Part shown: positions 1 to 11,645 of the stretch, one piece after another | Position numbering within the stretch: the stretch's first letter is position 1 | Layout of the letters: each line of letters opens with the position of its first letter | Origin: Asterella californica | Taxonomy: Eukaryota > Streptophyta > Marchantiopsida > Marchantiales > Aytoniaceae | Assembly: GCA_036924285.1 (NCBI GenBank) | Contig: JAYKYS010000007.1 | Span: 4,340,001 to 4,404,000, forward strand | DNA length: 64,000 nucleotides | Direction: 5' to 3' | Position numbers and translations under genes: made by a program | The notes under the pieces: model-generated | What the model saw: the letters and a program-made list of their open reading frames with translations, nothing else | Told to the model about the DNA's origin: nothing | Database searches by the model: none

Positions 1-573
1 AGGTTCCTGGCTGTGGAGATGTTGTGTGCCGAACAAAGACAAGACAGAGAAGAACAACCACGAAAACAAACGCGCAATATATACCAACTCCAAATGTATG
101 TACACTGCCGTTTCTTTCTCCTAAGAGCACAAAACTGAGGAATAGACCAGAGCGGTCTGTAATCTACTTCAAAGCCCTAAAACAAACCCTTGAATCACAA
201 CCCTAGTCCGAAACCGCCGAAGCGTAGCTCAAAGCAAGAGAAACTTCTCTTTGCTAACAAACAGAGCCACAACAGTATCACGCGATCCAAACCCAAGTCC
301 AAACCACATCCACGCACTAGCTCTTGGCTAAAACTAGATATCACAAGCCGTACACAACCAAATAAGTCCCTAACGAACTCAAAAGGACGAAATCCGTAGC
401 GAAGGAACCGAAAAAGACCTATCTGAGAACTTTCTCCTTTCGCCAAATGATCTTCAAATGCTTATAGGGTCTCCTTCCCTGACTCCTTTGGCTCAAGAAA
501 CCTTCAGATCCAACTTCCGATAGTCGAGATATCGCCGATTTTCGGTCGCAGATGACCGAACCTCCAAAAACTC

Positions 574-940
574 CTCCCTGCGGCTTAAAACCGCTCACAC
601 CGCACAAACAGATAGTCTAAACTGATATCCGTCTTCTCTGGTAGGTAGATCTAGCTACCCTGAACCCAACAAGACTCCAAACAAGCCGTTTGGAGTTCCC
701 TTTGCAAAACCACTCGAGAAATTTGATCGCAGATTGCAAAAAACTGACGTAAATCGACTCCCTGTGGCTCAAACTCGCTCACCACACCCAAACCAACAAT
801 CCAATCCACACACGGTCTTCTCCTATGAGTAGATGAAGACTCCTTGATCGGGTAGGCACCAAGAACGAAGAGCTTGGCTCACCGTTCGCAGCCAAAACTT
901 CCAAACCGTCCGATGAAAATTGGTATCGTCTTCAATTTCA
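574..940. repeat. Diverged direct repeat, about 184-bp period
   Basis: The block CTCCCTGCGGCTTAAAACCG at 574 recurs as CTCCCTGTGGCTCAAACTCG at 758. Each is followed by a similar CGGTCTTCTC-type segment and preceded by a GATCGCAGAT-like segment. The copies are strongly diverged. Confidence 0.45.
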
Positions 941-1345
941 TGTAGAACTCGGTGTTCTGATCCCAATGGATCCAAGGACAGCAAGTTTGGACTCCGGAAC
1001 GGCCCGAACGGTCCAACTCTCCTTCACAGGTAACTGAAATCTCTAAATCTGCTTCTTGCGTCTCAATTTCACTTAGTACGCACTCGCCGATCCGTCTCTT
1101 CAAAAACCGTTTGAACCAGTGCGTAGCCTGCACAGATCTGAACCCAACGACGCCTTGCGCGCTTGCATTGGACTCCTAAATCTCTTGAACTGTCCGTTGA
1201 CAGGTCGCAGGCGCAAGCTAGCCCCTAAGCTGCTCCCTTGTTACAGTCTCTGTACGTACGAACTTCACCTTGAATTATAAGAAGCAGGCCCCTTGCGTCT
1301 TTGATATAACGCCTGAAGCCTCAAATACCCAGCAAGTAACTAGAG

Positions 1346-1668
1346 CCTAGCTTGATTTTACCTTCTTTCGAGTCGCATAACTTCTTCACTAGATGTCCAA
1401 ACGACGTAAACAAGATGCCCATGGAAAGCTGACAAGGAGCTCTATCCACTGGTGCGATAAAAACAAAGATCCGAAGTTGCGCCAAAAGCCCGTAAGCTGG
1501 GGCCTAGCTTGTTTTCTCCATCTTTCGAGTCTTATAACTTCTCCACTAGACGTCCCAACGAAGTAGAGAAAGTGCCTATGGAAAGCTGACAAGGAGCTCT
1601 ATCCACTGGTGCGATAAAAACGAAGATCCGAAGTGGTGCCAAAAATCCGTAAGCTGGGGCCTAGCTTG
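1346..1668. repeat. Tandem repeat, 157-bp unit, two copies
   Basis: CCTAGCTTG occurs at 1346, 1503 and 1660, exactly 157 bp apart. Both units contain GGAAAGCTGACAAGGAGCTC and CACTGGTGCGATAAAAAC blocks, so this is a true duplication with scattered substitutions. No coding content is apparent. Confidence 0.85.
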
Positions 1669-2803
1669 TCTTCTCATGAGTGTCTTTGGAGCGACAAGCA
1701 TCGAAGTTTGAATTTCAGGTAGGAGCCGGTCCACGACACGATAACGTAGGAGAAGCTAGGAGGCTGGGGGAAGATCAAATTGCTGACAGACTTAATTGGG
1801 AGATCATCGTAGGGAGAGGAGTAGGAGTTTTAAGCTTGGATGTTGTCTAATAAACTTTTCTGAGGAGAAATTACTCTCAGGAGGCAGTTTTATTGAGAGA
1901 GATCGTTTGAAAATCTACAGAGGACTTTTGATCGACGTTGGATCAAATTTCTGAGAGTTTCAGTTGGGACAAAGAGAGGAATAAGATTCAGGGCCTGAAT
2001 TTCACTATTAGGTTCGGATTGAGACGTACTTGATAGACTTTTGACTGAGAACTGATTGATGGGAAAGAGAGGCACGCAAGAGAGAAAGCGAGAGAGATTT
2101 TCTTTACAGTTGAAGAGATTGATGATGCAGCGACACTGAAATAAAGTTATTTGAATCTTGAGAGACCTTCCTGTGTACCCAAGGTGTGTTGGAGTGCTTT
2201 TTTTTGTAATCGGTGGACGCAAGAAGCAGGATTTTGGAGATCTCATCGTTAGCAGCTACCTGTTTTTCTCTTCAGATCGTTTTCTCTGATCGATCACAGT
2301 CAGGAGGTCCGTCCTCCTCAAGAAAGACTCTCACCACGTCACCTGAGGGAAGAACACCGGGGCTAAACCCCGCTATCAGTAGCTCTAAAGTCGCCTACCG
2401 TCCTTATGATATCAGAAACAGATAAGTCAGGGATCCTGCAAACAACAGGTGCACTTGAAGTAGCATTGTCTACTGCAATTGCCTACTGCAATTGCTCCCT
2501 TATGGATTGCGCATGCTAAAGCTCTCTGAAGAGCAATAGAAACTCGCTGTCTAAAAGATATAGTACAAAAAGAAAGAGAAAGTGGTACCCCTTGGCGTCT
2601 CTCATGGTGGCTCTAGCAAAATCTCAAAAGAAGAGATCGAACTCCAAAGCTGTCGATCCGTATATCTCCAAGGCTAAAGAGATGAAGCGATGTCCCACAT
2701 GCATACTCTTATACTTGGTCATCTTTGCTGATGCCGCCACGCCTGCAACCCATCTTGGGAGATGGGTGATCACCTGTGCCGCTGCTGAGTCACGTGTCAG
2801 ATA

Positions 2804-2808
2804 TGTGA
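2804..2808. repeat. Target-site duplication of A1, left (TGTGA)
   Basis: TGTGA immediately precedes the TGTGGTG terminus and recurs at 9126-9130 immediately after CACTACA. A 5-bp duplication is typical of LTR-retrotransposon integration. Confidence 0.85.
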
Positions 2809-4767
2809 TGTGGTGCCCACAAATTACAGGATGCACGAATTTTTGAAATTTTTAAGAATAATAACTTGTTTGTATAACTGAAGAAGCGTTGTTACTTAAG
2901 GTTACGTCTCCCTTAGCAGGAAGATGATCTTAAGAGCTGTTTGTAATAAGAAGTTGACTTTTTCGGAAGACGACCGTCTTCGGAAGAGCGTCTTCTCGGT
3001 GCTGTCTTCGGAAGACGGGAAGACGGCAGAAGACACCTGTCTTCCAGAAGACAGCGACCGCGAAGGCATAACCACGAGTCTTCGGGTAAAACAGTAGGTG
3101 TACCTACTGGGTCGCACCAAATAGGTAGGTAGATCGGGGAAGACACCTAAGGTCGAAAACCCTTAATATGCGGGGAAGATGCGCACGAAGCACATTAGGC
3201 ACATTCCAACTTCCCGCAGCACAACGCGCTTGAGAAGATCGATTAGAGAGAGTGAGCTTTGAGAGAGGAATCGAGTGAGGACATCGAGGTAGGAGAGAAT
3301 CAGTTGGCAGCTAGGCGAAGAGCGAGACCGAATTGCTGGAGCACGGGAGGCAGAGAGCGAAGACGTTTCTGTGAGCTCCCGGGAAGTTGACATTGGAGAG
3401 CAGCGAGTAGAATTGAAGGTGGAATCGAGGCGTGGCCAGACATTGACAGCAGGCGCAGTCGTGAGGAGTCGCATTGGAGCTAGAACCAGAGCCGAGAAGC
3501 GCGCGGAGGTCGAAGACAACTCGGGGAGCCGAAGAAGACTGTAGAGGTTCTTCCCTCTGTTCTTTCCCCTTCCCACTTCTTCTCGCCTTTTTCTGGTATT
3601 CCCCGCGCTTCCTTGGTTGTGTGCAAGCAGCCTGATCGATTACCCCCACCCCCCCCCCATTCTTTCTATTGAGACATTGGGCGCGGAAGCGCTGCCCAAT
3701 TTCTGTCAGATATCTTCCTACTCCTTCCTAAGTTCAATTCGAGCTTCCCTACACCCCGTTCTCAAATTGACGATCCCAGCTACCAATTTCCCTACCCTAC
3801 TACCTCTCTACCCTCGAAACCTGGAACAGAAGACGATTCGGAAGATGGGAACATCTTTGGAAGACGCTTCTTAAGCTTGACTGTCTTCGGAAGATTGTCT
3901 TCGGAAGTCGACTGAACACAATTCGTATCAAGAGTGGCTTTGTGTTGCTTTTGTGTTAAGAGAGGCTTGGTACGAATCCTGAGTGGTGTGGTGAGTTGTT
4001 TTGTTATTTCGAGAAGTTGGAAGTCGGGAACTAGACCTGTGCCTCCCGGAGCATTTTGCCCGACCTGAAAGGCTGGCAAAATGAGCGAGAAGACGTGAGG
4101 GTCCATTCGGGTCTCTTCTGTCTGACCCATAGCAGCCATTCATTCTTCTTCTCAAACTTAGAAGAGAGTCGTGAGAATACTTGCTGGCAGAATCTGGAGA
4201 GAATGGTCGAGGGTCATGTCTTCCCACCGAGCAGCAAGCTTCTTCTGAGTGCGTATGAGAGGTGAGAAGTCAGAAGACAGAGTGCAATTGTCTTGAGTCT
4301 GTTGTGAGGATAGATTGCGTGTAGGAAGACGAAGACAGGTGAGACCAGTGACGGGAAGTCTGACTTCGGGAGGTCTTCCGAGAAAGACATTGAATCGGAA
4401 GCTGTCCCGAGTGTCTTCCCAGAGACCACTGTCACCGCAGGAGACCGCAACCATCTTCCGAACCTGTTATGCACTTGATGTTTCGCGAATCTTGTATCTT
4501 CTGATAGGAAGTAGGATGTAATGCAAGGTGGGTTGTCTTCTTGGTAATCCATGCGAGGCCTTGCTTAGGTAGAATTGTTTAGATATAGCTCGGAAGACGA
4601 GAGCTATTTAGGAAGTACTGTTAGAATTCCGGAAGACGGAGTAGCTGTCTTCTGGAAGACTAGTTTCGTCTTCTGAGAAGTAGAAGCTAGACTGTGGGCA
4701 CTCGGGAAGAACTGAGCCTTCAGCTCATAGTAGGTGCTTGTGGTTTAGTGCAACAGATCTTCCAAGT

Positions 4768-5934
4768 ATGTCGATGCATCCACGAGGCTTGGTGTTACCA
4801 GCGGCAGAATTGGCCGAGGCCACTCCTTTCCTCAAGGAGTTGGGTCTCGACTTCTTCCTGTGGGATTGGAACCTCGCAGACCAGGGACTCATGGAGGAGG
4901 TATGGGCAGCGTTGCCACCTCGTAACCGTGTACCTACGAAAGCAAGAGTAGCTCGAGGAAGACCGTCTTCCTGGACTGAAGATTGGTGGCGCAGGGCCTT
5001 TCACAGGTCAGAATCCGAGAACCAAGGATATTGGTACAAAAAGAAGATCTTGCCTAGGATCGTGAGTTCGTGTCATGTGCCTGGAAGCACCACCTGCCTT
5101 TTCATGGAAGACAGGCAGGGGAGGAACGGTTGGAAGATCGAATCTTACCGGGAGCCGAAGAAGCGACTTCTGGCGAAGTTGTTTCTGCATCTCTTTCTCA
5201 AGGGGAAAGCGCAAAAGACAAGGTACTTAGGAGATCAAGACGTGGAGTTCCTGGAATCAGTGTGGGATGACGGAGTGCCCATCTATTGGGGCGCGTTCAT
5301 CCATAACTATGTACAGACGGAGCTAGCATACTTGGGTACCCCGGCGGGAGGACACTTGACGCCCTTCCTCTGCTACTTGTATGTAGCCATGGGGGATCTT
5401 AGGGAAGATCAGCTGGTAGGGTATGGGCCAACGGAGCGACAGGAGGTGAAGGAGGAGACCTCGGAAGACGATGACCGAGCGGCAGCCGCAACGCCCCCTC
5501 CCACTCTGATGCCACAGTTGAGGCCCGGCTCTCACCAGAAGACGCTTCTGATGAGGGAAGACGAGTCTAGTGGGTCGGAAGACGCCACACCACTGAGGAA
5601 GATGGGTCCCAGAAGTGTACCGAGGACACCCATCTCCCTCATTCATTCAGGATCGGAGTCCGACTCGGAAGAAGACCTGCTGAGTACCCGATCAGAGCAG
5701 AAGACTGCTTCTGCAACGCCTGGGAGTCTTCCGAAGACTCCAGAAGACGAAGGATGGATGAGCGCTCCTGCTGCGATGCGAGGAAGCGCAAAGAAGAGAG
5801 CCGCTCCTGCCATGAGGAGTCTTCCACCCCGGAAGATGAGAATAGTAGCTTCCTCTCGTGCGCAGAAGATGAAGGCCGTAGTGGTGGAAGAGGCTTCCTT
5901 GCCTCTGGAAGACGGAGTCGACACCACGGAGTGA
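4768..5934 (+). CDS. LTR-borne ORF of A family, N-terminal part, unknown function
   Basis: An open frame of 388 codons from ATG 4768 to TGA 5932-5934. The first about 220 residues are globular and tryptophan-rich (for example FFLWDWNLADQG, WTEDWWRRAFH, PIYWGAFIHNYVQTELAYLG). The layout loosely recalls the uncharacterised plant-transposon-associated domains found next to gag in some plant retroelements; that is a weak resemblance only. The remaining about 165 residues are low-complexity, acidic and Ser/Pro-rich, built around EDE, SED and KTP, largely because the DNA is full of GAAGAC. The stop is followed at once by more coding-like sequence in the same frame, so it may be a nonsense mutation within a longer protein. 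The ORF lies inside what behaves as an LTR. Element A2 has lost the matching segment. Confidence 0.5.
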   Translation: MSMHPRGLVLPAAELAEATPFLKELGLDFFLWDWNLADQGLMEEVWAALPPRNRVPTKARVARGRPSSWTEDWWRRAFHRSESENQGYWYKKKILPRIVSSCHVPGSTTCLFMEDRQGRNGWKIESYREPKKRLLAKLFLHLFLKGKAQKTRYLGDQDVEFLESVWDDGVPIYWGAFIHNYVQTELAYLGTPAGGHLTPFLCYLYVAMGDLREDQLVGYGPTERQEVKEETSEDDDRAAAATPPPTLMPQLRPGSHQKTLLMREDESSGSEDATPLRKMGPRSVPRTPISLIHSGSESDSEEDLLSTRSEQKTASATPGSLPKTPEDEGWMSAPAAMRGSAKKRAAPAMRSLPPRKMRIVASSRAQKMKAVVVEEASLPLEDGVDTTE

Positions 5935-7087
5935 GTGGTGGAGATGAACTTGTCTTCCGCAGGAAGACGACTGGAGGAGTTCAGTGCCTACTTCCAGAAG
6001 GAGATCCAGCCAGCTATGGAGTTGCTGGAGAAGAGAACGAGGACACAGGAGAAGCTCTTACAACCTGGATTCGGCCTGCGCACCTTGCTGCGACAGGGGG
6101 GAAGACCAGAAGAAGACGGAGTCGCTGGAAGCTAGTCTCCGCACCACGGAGAAGCTTGCAGCCAGGTACAAGGCGGAAGCAGCCGCTTCTGCCAAGGAGC
6201 TGGTACAGCTTCGGAAGAGCAACCAGGAGTTGCAGGCGCAGGTACAGCAGCGCAATCAGGAAGTCACCCGAGTGCGGGAGAAGATCACCGCCCTCACAGA
6301 AGAGCAGACCATATGGAAGACGCAGCGAGAAGCCGCGGAAGCGCGAGCTGCAGTTGAGAAGACGAAGCAAGAAGCAGCAGAGGCCCGTGCACAGAAGATG
6401 TTGGCACAGTCGGTGGAAACGCTTCGGAAGAAGTTCAACTACACCGCGGGTAGGAAGTTACTTACCTTAGCTAGAGGATGGGACAGCGAGTCCAAAGCGA
6501 TGTTTGTGGAATGCCGGGAGAGCATGTTCAGGTACTTGGATCGACAGATAGAAGGAGTGAAGACACTTTATGGTCTTCCCTCGCTTCAGACACCTGTAAC
6601 CGCATCTTCCCACGCTCTAGCACCATCGACTGGATCCGGAATGGAGAAGGAGGAGTTCGACCTCGTTGTGCACTTGGTGGTGACAGCGTTGGAAGCCGAG
6701 AAGACTCCAGAAGACGCCCCGAAAGACAAGATGTCTTCTGGAAGACATGAAGACAAGCCGTCTTCCCAGGTATTCCGCGTGGAGGAAGCGACTTCTCCGG
6801 ATCCCCATGAGGTCCCCATGGTCCCTAGTCCCGCATCCGTGCCTCAGAAGACGGAAGAAGCACCGGTCGACTCCGCTTCCCAGAAGACGCTTCTGTCTTC
6901 CAAAGCAGAAGCCGAAGCCGAGGAAGACGCAACAGCAGCGACAGCAGGGCCAGCAAGAGAAGATGAGGAGGAAGCCACCTCAGTAACACCCGAGGTAACT
7001 GCAGGGCTTTCTAGCTTATCAGAAGCCGCGTTAGGAGCTCCGATAGGAGCAGATCAGGTAGAGATTGCCTCCGTGCAATCTGAGTAG
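5935..7087 (+). pseudogene. LTR-borne coiled-coil protein of A family, frameshifted
   Basis: Coding continues from 5935 in the frame of the upstream ORF, then shifts by one base at a run of six G (6096-6101) and stays open to 7087. Roughly 6120-6420 encodes a long E/K/A/R-rich coiled coil (LRKSNQELQAQVQQRNQEV and following). A conserved block with FNYTAGRKLLTLARGWD and FRYLDRQIEGVKTLYGLP follows, then an acidic, low-complexity tail ending at 7087. The homologue in A2 (44040-44630) conserves the coiled coil and the FxYTAGRKLL/YLDRQI block, which supports genuine past coding. A coiled-coil structural or gag-like role is possible, but no zinc knuckle or named domain is visible. No function is assigned. 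Confidence 0.55.
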
Positions 7088-8307
7088 TTAGTAACTCCAT
7101 TAACAATTCCAAATATAGTAAGATCGAACATGTTATCTTAAGGGTGGCAGTTTTCCATGTAATATTAGTTAGGACACCATGTGACAGCATAGGTAGCGTA
7201 GAAAGGACAAGGCAGATGACCAATTCGGGCAGGAGAACCGCTTGCATGTGAGGTGACAACCTCCTGTCAGCGCCTCTCTCTCCCTGGTGGTCGCCTCCCC
7301 TAGTTCTCACGGCAGCAACATAAGTAGGATAGCAGAGTAGGAGATAGAGTTCTGCCAGTTCTGTAGAATTCTGTAGCAACTGAACATACACACCAATTCT
7401 ACGGGCAGGCAGCTGAGACACATTAGAGCAGAGACAGGATATGTAGTTCTTCGCACTACACCCGTTGTTGGAAACATACGAATAGTCTTGGAATACACCA
7501 GAGGGGTCTGCATACTCGTACCAGCAGTGGTTCGAAGATGTAGATAGAAGTAGTGGACAGTCTAGGGACAGGGAACAGCATCCTCGTGCAGTCGTGTTAG
7601 CTAGGCTGGTGTGTCGAGGAGTAGACGCAGGGAAGTAGAGGGAGTGAGCTTCCCAATGCCATTGTGACTTCTTCTCGGGGAATAGATTGTGGATTTGAGT
7701 GCAGAAGCTTTGTCCATGTCTTCTGGATGGTGGGTTCATTGAATTCGCTCCCAATTGTGCATGGGAAGTGTTCTTCTTGAGTGGCGGTGACTGTCAGCAG
7801 TTGTGGAAGTGTAGCTTGACTCGTTCAGTAGAGCACTTGAGATCTACGTACGAACGGTCTTCTGGGTAAGGGATCCCAGAAGACAGGGCAGTCAGAGCAG
7901 CAAAGTGAAGAAGAAAGAAGCCTTCTTCCCGCAACAGAAGACGACATCCTCGAGTAGAAGACGGTGCCACTGTACTCACGTTTGTTGTCTTCCTCCCCAA
8001 ACTATTACAAGCAGGGATGGCTTGTTAGTCAGGATCCGGACTAGAAGCCTGTCGGAATCTTAATTTACTCTTTTCATCTTGTTTTCTCTTGTTTGGATTT
8101 TCTTATCTCCCCCATCTTCTCCCATCTTCCCCATCTTCTTACCTTCTTCTAGTGAGTTTCCGATACTTCTATTGAGCTTCCGTGAAGGTGAATGTCGTTG
8201 TAGTGCTGCAGGAAGACCATTTCCGTAAGCAGAAGCCTGGGAAGGCTACAGGGGGCATACACCCTGTGATTTATCTAACCCGTTGGAATGTGAGTGTGAG
8301 AATAAGG

Positions 8308-9125
8308 TGTAACGACCGTTGCTAGTCGACTTTTGCGAAGCAGGACAATCTTCTGGAGGTGTGAGAAGATGAGTTGAACCACCAGAAGACGAGAATCGCT
8401 TCGAGAAGACAGTATCGAGAAGACCGGAAGAAGCAATCTGGAAGCAGGAAGATCGTCTTCCCGAGCTTCTCTGTGAATAGTTGTGTGATATTGTAATTGG
8501 TAGTTGTTTGTTTGGTTCCAGAGCACCATTTGGTGTGTCTGGAAGACGTGTAGTTTTGTGTGGTTTTGTGAGAAGACGGGATTTCTAGGCAAAACCCGTG
8601 TGTTTGTGTGTTTGAACAGATCTTAGAACTTAGAGCAGCGTTACTTGTGCAAATCCTCTGTGGGAACGATATCTTGTATACTAAATGGGCAAAAGGAGAA
8701 ATCCTGCGTCACTACATGTAACGACCGTTGCTAGTCGACTTCTGCGAAGCAGGACAATCTTCTGGAGGTGTGAGAAGACGAGTTGAACCCCCAGAACACG
8801 AGAATCGCTTCGGGAAGACGGTATCGAGAAGACCGGAAGAAGCAACCCGGAAGCAGAAAGATCGTCTTCCCGAGCTTCCCTGTGAATACTTGTGTGATAT
8901 TGTAACTGGTAGTTGTTTGTTTAGTTCCAGAGCACCATTTGGCGTGTTTGGAAGACGTGTGGTTTTGTGTGGTTTTGTGAGAAGACTGGATTTCTAGGCA
9001 AAACCCGTGTATTTGTGTGTTTGAACAGATCTTAGAACTTAGAGCAGCGTTACTTGTGCAAATCCTCTGTGGGAACGATATCTTGTATACTAAATGGGCA
9101 AAAGGAGAAATCCTGCGTCACTACA
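8308..9125. repeat. Exact-length tandem duplication of A1 3' terminus (2 x 409 bp)
   Basis: Copy one is 8308-8716 and copy two 8717-9125. Both begin TGTAACGACCGTTGCTAGTC and end CTGCGTCACTACA, with few differences. A2 carries one copy at its end (about 46166-46562). Each unit starts TGTA and ends TACA, so it looks like a small LTR in its own right. The TSD places the true element end at 9125, after the second unit. A slip during reverse transcription of the repeated terminal region would produce this. Confidence 0.85.
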
Positions 9126-9130
9126 TGTGA

Positions 9131-9980
9131 CAACCACATTTGCCACTAAGATTTGATCCTCCCTCATCATGTATAAGTCGGCTCTCACTGGTCCTCTCGT
9201 TTGAAGAGCGTATCAACGCTTTCTCCACCTCATGTAACTGCTCTCTTGTGCTAAGGCAAACACGACATCCTGATGGCATCATGAGTGGCTATCCGCTCTC
9301 CACCGTGAGGACAATGAGCAAGGTGTCAAGCGAGACCCCCCACTCGCAAGTGGACAGTGCAAAAGCAATAGGTTGGACCAAGCCTAGGCGGAACCTCATC
9401 GTTGTAGAGAATATAGTCGGTGCGAGTTGAGACGCTCTAATGCAAGATCGAGCTATGAGACAAGAGCCTGCGTCCTTGTCTGAACAAGAGCGGAGTCGAG
9501 CTCTAGTATCCCGTGAGATGGAAAGATCCAGTAAGAGCGCATGGAGAACCTGTTGGAAGTAATGTCTCGTCAGAGAGGACTGTAATCCTGCAAGATCCAT
9601 CGGAAGCTAAGGTATCAAATCGAAGGTGTGTCTCACGTGCCTCAAGAGTCAAACTATTTCTTGTCTCACGGAGACATGTCGATATCATGTGGCGGGGTGG
9701 GCTTATTATCCATGGAAGAAACTACTCCAGCAGCCTTTTTGGGTAGTTGGGTCTTCTCAGCACCTTGGCTCTCTTGTCGTTTCCTCGTGCGAGATAGATC
9801 TATTCTGTAGTGCTACGTGACAGAGGTGGAGGATGATTCCTACCCGCTATAAAAAGATCAATGTTGATAGTATTGACAAGGGTTACCCAATGATGGAGTC
9901 AAAGAAAGTTGATCAAATTCTATTCCAAAATTTTAATTTAACACTATAGCATATCTACAATACGACCGTGGATCCATAGT
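9131..9980. other. Non-genic, continuation of A1 target
   Basis: The sequence continues the DNA interrupted at 2803. Reading frames of up to about 100 codons exist on both strands, but none resembles a family I know. Recognisable retroelement sequence (element B) starts near 9985. Confidence 0.4.
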
Positions 9981-9984
9981 TCTC

Positions 9985-11260
9985 AGTTTTATTGTTCTAA
10001 GGTGAGAGACACTTGAGGATAGTTACGTTGTCTATCTGTTAAGATTCGAGCTCCAAACCTAGAAATAAAACATACACCATTTGCATCTTCCTGACCAACT
10101 GCCCATCCAATCGTCTTTGAACTAGTGTCGACAGTCAATACCACAGGTCTCCTGCTCTCGTAGTTAAGTCTTTTTAGTACAGATGGAGACTTCAGAATCT
10201 CTTTCAGTTACTACATCGTCTCATGATGTTCTTATCGCCAAGTAAACCTCTTTTCTTTTCTCAGAAGTGCATACAAATGCTCGACAATGTGTGCATAATG
10301 AGGAATACTCACGCAAAAAAACAAACAAGCTCCTAAGAATAGTCGAACCTCAGTGATGTTGGTACAATATGCTATCCTTGCTATAGCATGTATCTGCTCT
10401 GAGTTCGGTCACCTCCCAAAAGTACCACACAAATGATCCACCATCACAATCTTTGACATTCCAAAATGAGATTTGGTACCTGACAGAGTGAGGTGTACCT
10501 CCTCCAAGCACATCAGAATCTTTTCCACATCTCGAATATGGTATGCAACGAACCTTCTGCAACCATTAGAAGTCACAGCTTCGTCCTTGTCCTCCACCGG
10601 ACATCCTTTCATGAGGATATCATCCAGAAATGAGATAGTGACCTCATGTACAAACTCTCATAACGTCTTATGCATCACGTTTTGCATATGACCTACTGAG
10701 TTTGTCGCGCCCTGAGGAAGAGTACACATCCGCATCAACCTCAAAGGTGTATGTATGGTAGTCAAATCTCTACTCTCCAAAGCAAGCTAAAACTGATCGT
10801 AATCTGAAAACAGATCTCCAATCGAATAGATTGATCTTCCAGCAAACGTCTCAGCTACTTCATCAACCACGGGTCCTGTCCTAACGTTTCGAATCGTGAT
10901 GTTGTTGACAGGCTGTAAGTCTTGGATGAAGCGTAGAGCTCTTGTCTTCTTTGATACTGTGAATCATCGGCTAGAGTACGGAGCCAAAGATGATTCGAGA
11001 ATACCCATCCGTATCTTCTCCTTCAGTAACTCAATAACCTTCGGTAGCAAGACACGAGGGATTGGAATCGGCTTCAAGTCCCAAGGTACGTGAGGAACAC
11101 TAAAGATAACCATCGAAGCTATCAAACTAGAATCCACACAACCAATCTCCTCACTTGAGAAAGAAAATATTTTACCATGACTAACTATCATATGCTCAAA
11201 AGCTTGTTTCTCTACTTCAGTCAAGAAGTCACCCCCTCCTATCTGGAATTGCTCGCTTGA
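9985..11260 (-). pseudogene. Element B reverse transcriptase / RNase H remnant
   Basis: On the minus strand, the RT start (IRMGILESSLAPYSSR) is encoded near 10967-11040, an RT segment with EEVHLTLSGTKSHFG at about 10440-10500, and RNase H (VLTVDTSSKTIGWAVGQ, then FGARILTDRQRNYPQV) near 9990-10140. Each matches the intact homologue in element C. The frame is interrupted repeatedly by stops and indels. Its product would be inactive. Confidence 0.8.
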
Positions 11261-11645
11261 GTAAACTGATGTCTTATCTGTTTAGGATCTCTCAGTACAA
11301 GCTCAGTGGCAGCTAACTCCATCTGCTGTTGTGAGTCAGCCGGTAACTGAGTCGCCACTGGTTTCATCTTCTTCGCTACAGTTTTGTATTTGGTGTGCAC
11401 CTTTGTTTCTTGACGAGAGCCACACCAGCAGATTGCATCTTTCCATCACTCTCCAGTCTCGGATGAGGACGAGATTATAAGCACGAGACAATCTCCTCGT
11501 ACACTTTATGATAATGGATGGGGATCACCTCCTTACCTCCCATCTGCTCCATCAACCTATCTACATCATCCAGCCAACGAACAAAAGATTGTACACCTAC
11601 AAACTCCTCGTAAACATCAGAAATCATCTCGTCTTCCGTCAGAAC

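Larger units (their letters stand above)
1..2803. other. Non-genic stretch, no gene recognised
   Basis: All reading frames are short and none resembles a protein family I know. Two diverged tandem repeats lie here and are listed separately. Around 2405 the sequence TGATATCAGAAACAG loosely resembles an initiator-Met primer binding site, and the fragment downstream (2592-2803) could be a retroelement leader, but neither is convincing. The right edge is the target into which element A1 inserted; the same sequence resumes at 9131. Confidence 0.5.
2809..9125 (+). mobile_element. Element A1: very long solo LTR of the A family
   Basis: The insertion begins TGTGGTGCCCACAAATTACA and ends GCGTCACTACA, and is flanked by the perfect 5-bp duplication TGTGA (2804-2808 and 9126-9130). 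The same start recurs at 40742 and 42816 and the same end at 46562 in element A2. There, the copy starting at 42816 follows a purine-rich tract, as a 3' LTR should. A1 contains no protease, RT or integrase, so the simplest reading is a solo LTR of about 6.3 kb, exceptionally long because it includes coding sequence (4768-7087). Compared with A2's 3' LTR it has about 0.7-0.8 kb extra near 3130-3890 and retains about 1.4 kb that A2 lost. Alternative: a non-autonomous element using only the termini. Boundaries are firm; the solo-LTR interpretation is inference. Confidence 0.8.

Noticed and set aside
2400..2430. Copia-type initiator-Met primer binding site
   Set aside because: TGATATCAGAAACAG departs from TGGTATCAGAGC at several positions, and no LTR end or Copia pol is nearby.
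3642..3658. Poly-C run with possible regulatory role
   Set aside because: A simple homopolymer in a segment absent from A2; nothing supports function.
7011..7754. 247-codon minus-strand frame inside A1
   Set aside because: It is antisense to the LTR 3' region, is not conserved as a frame in A2, and has no recognisable domain.
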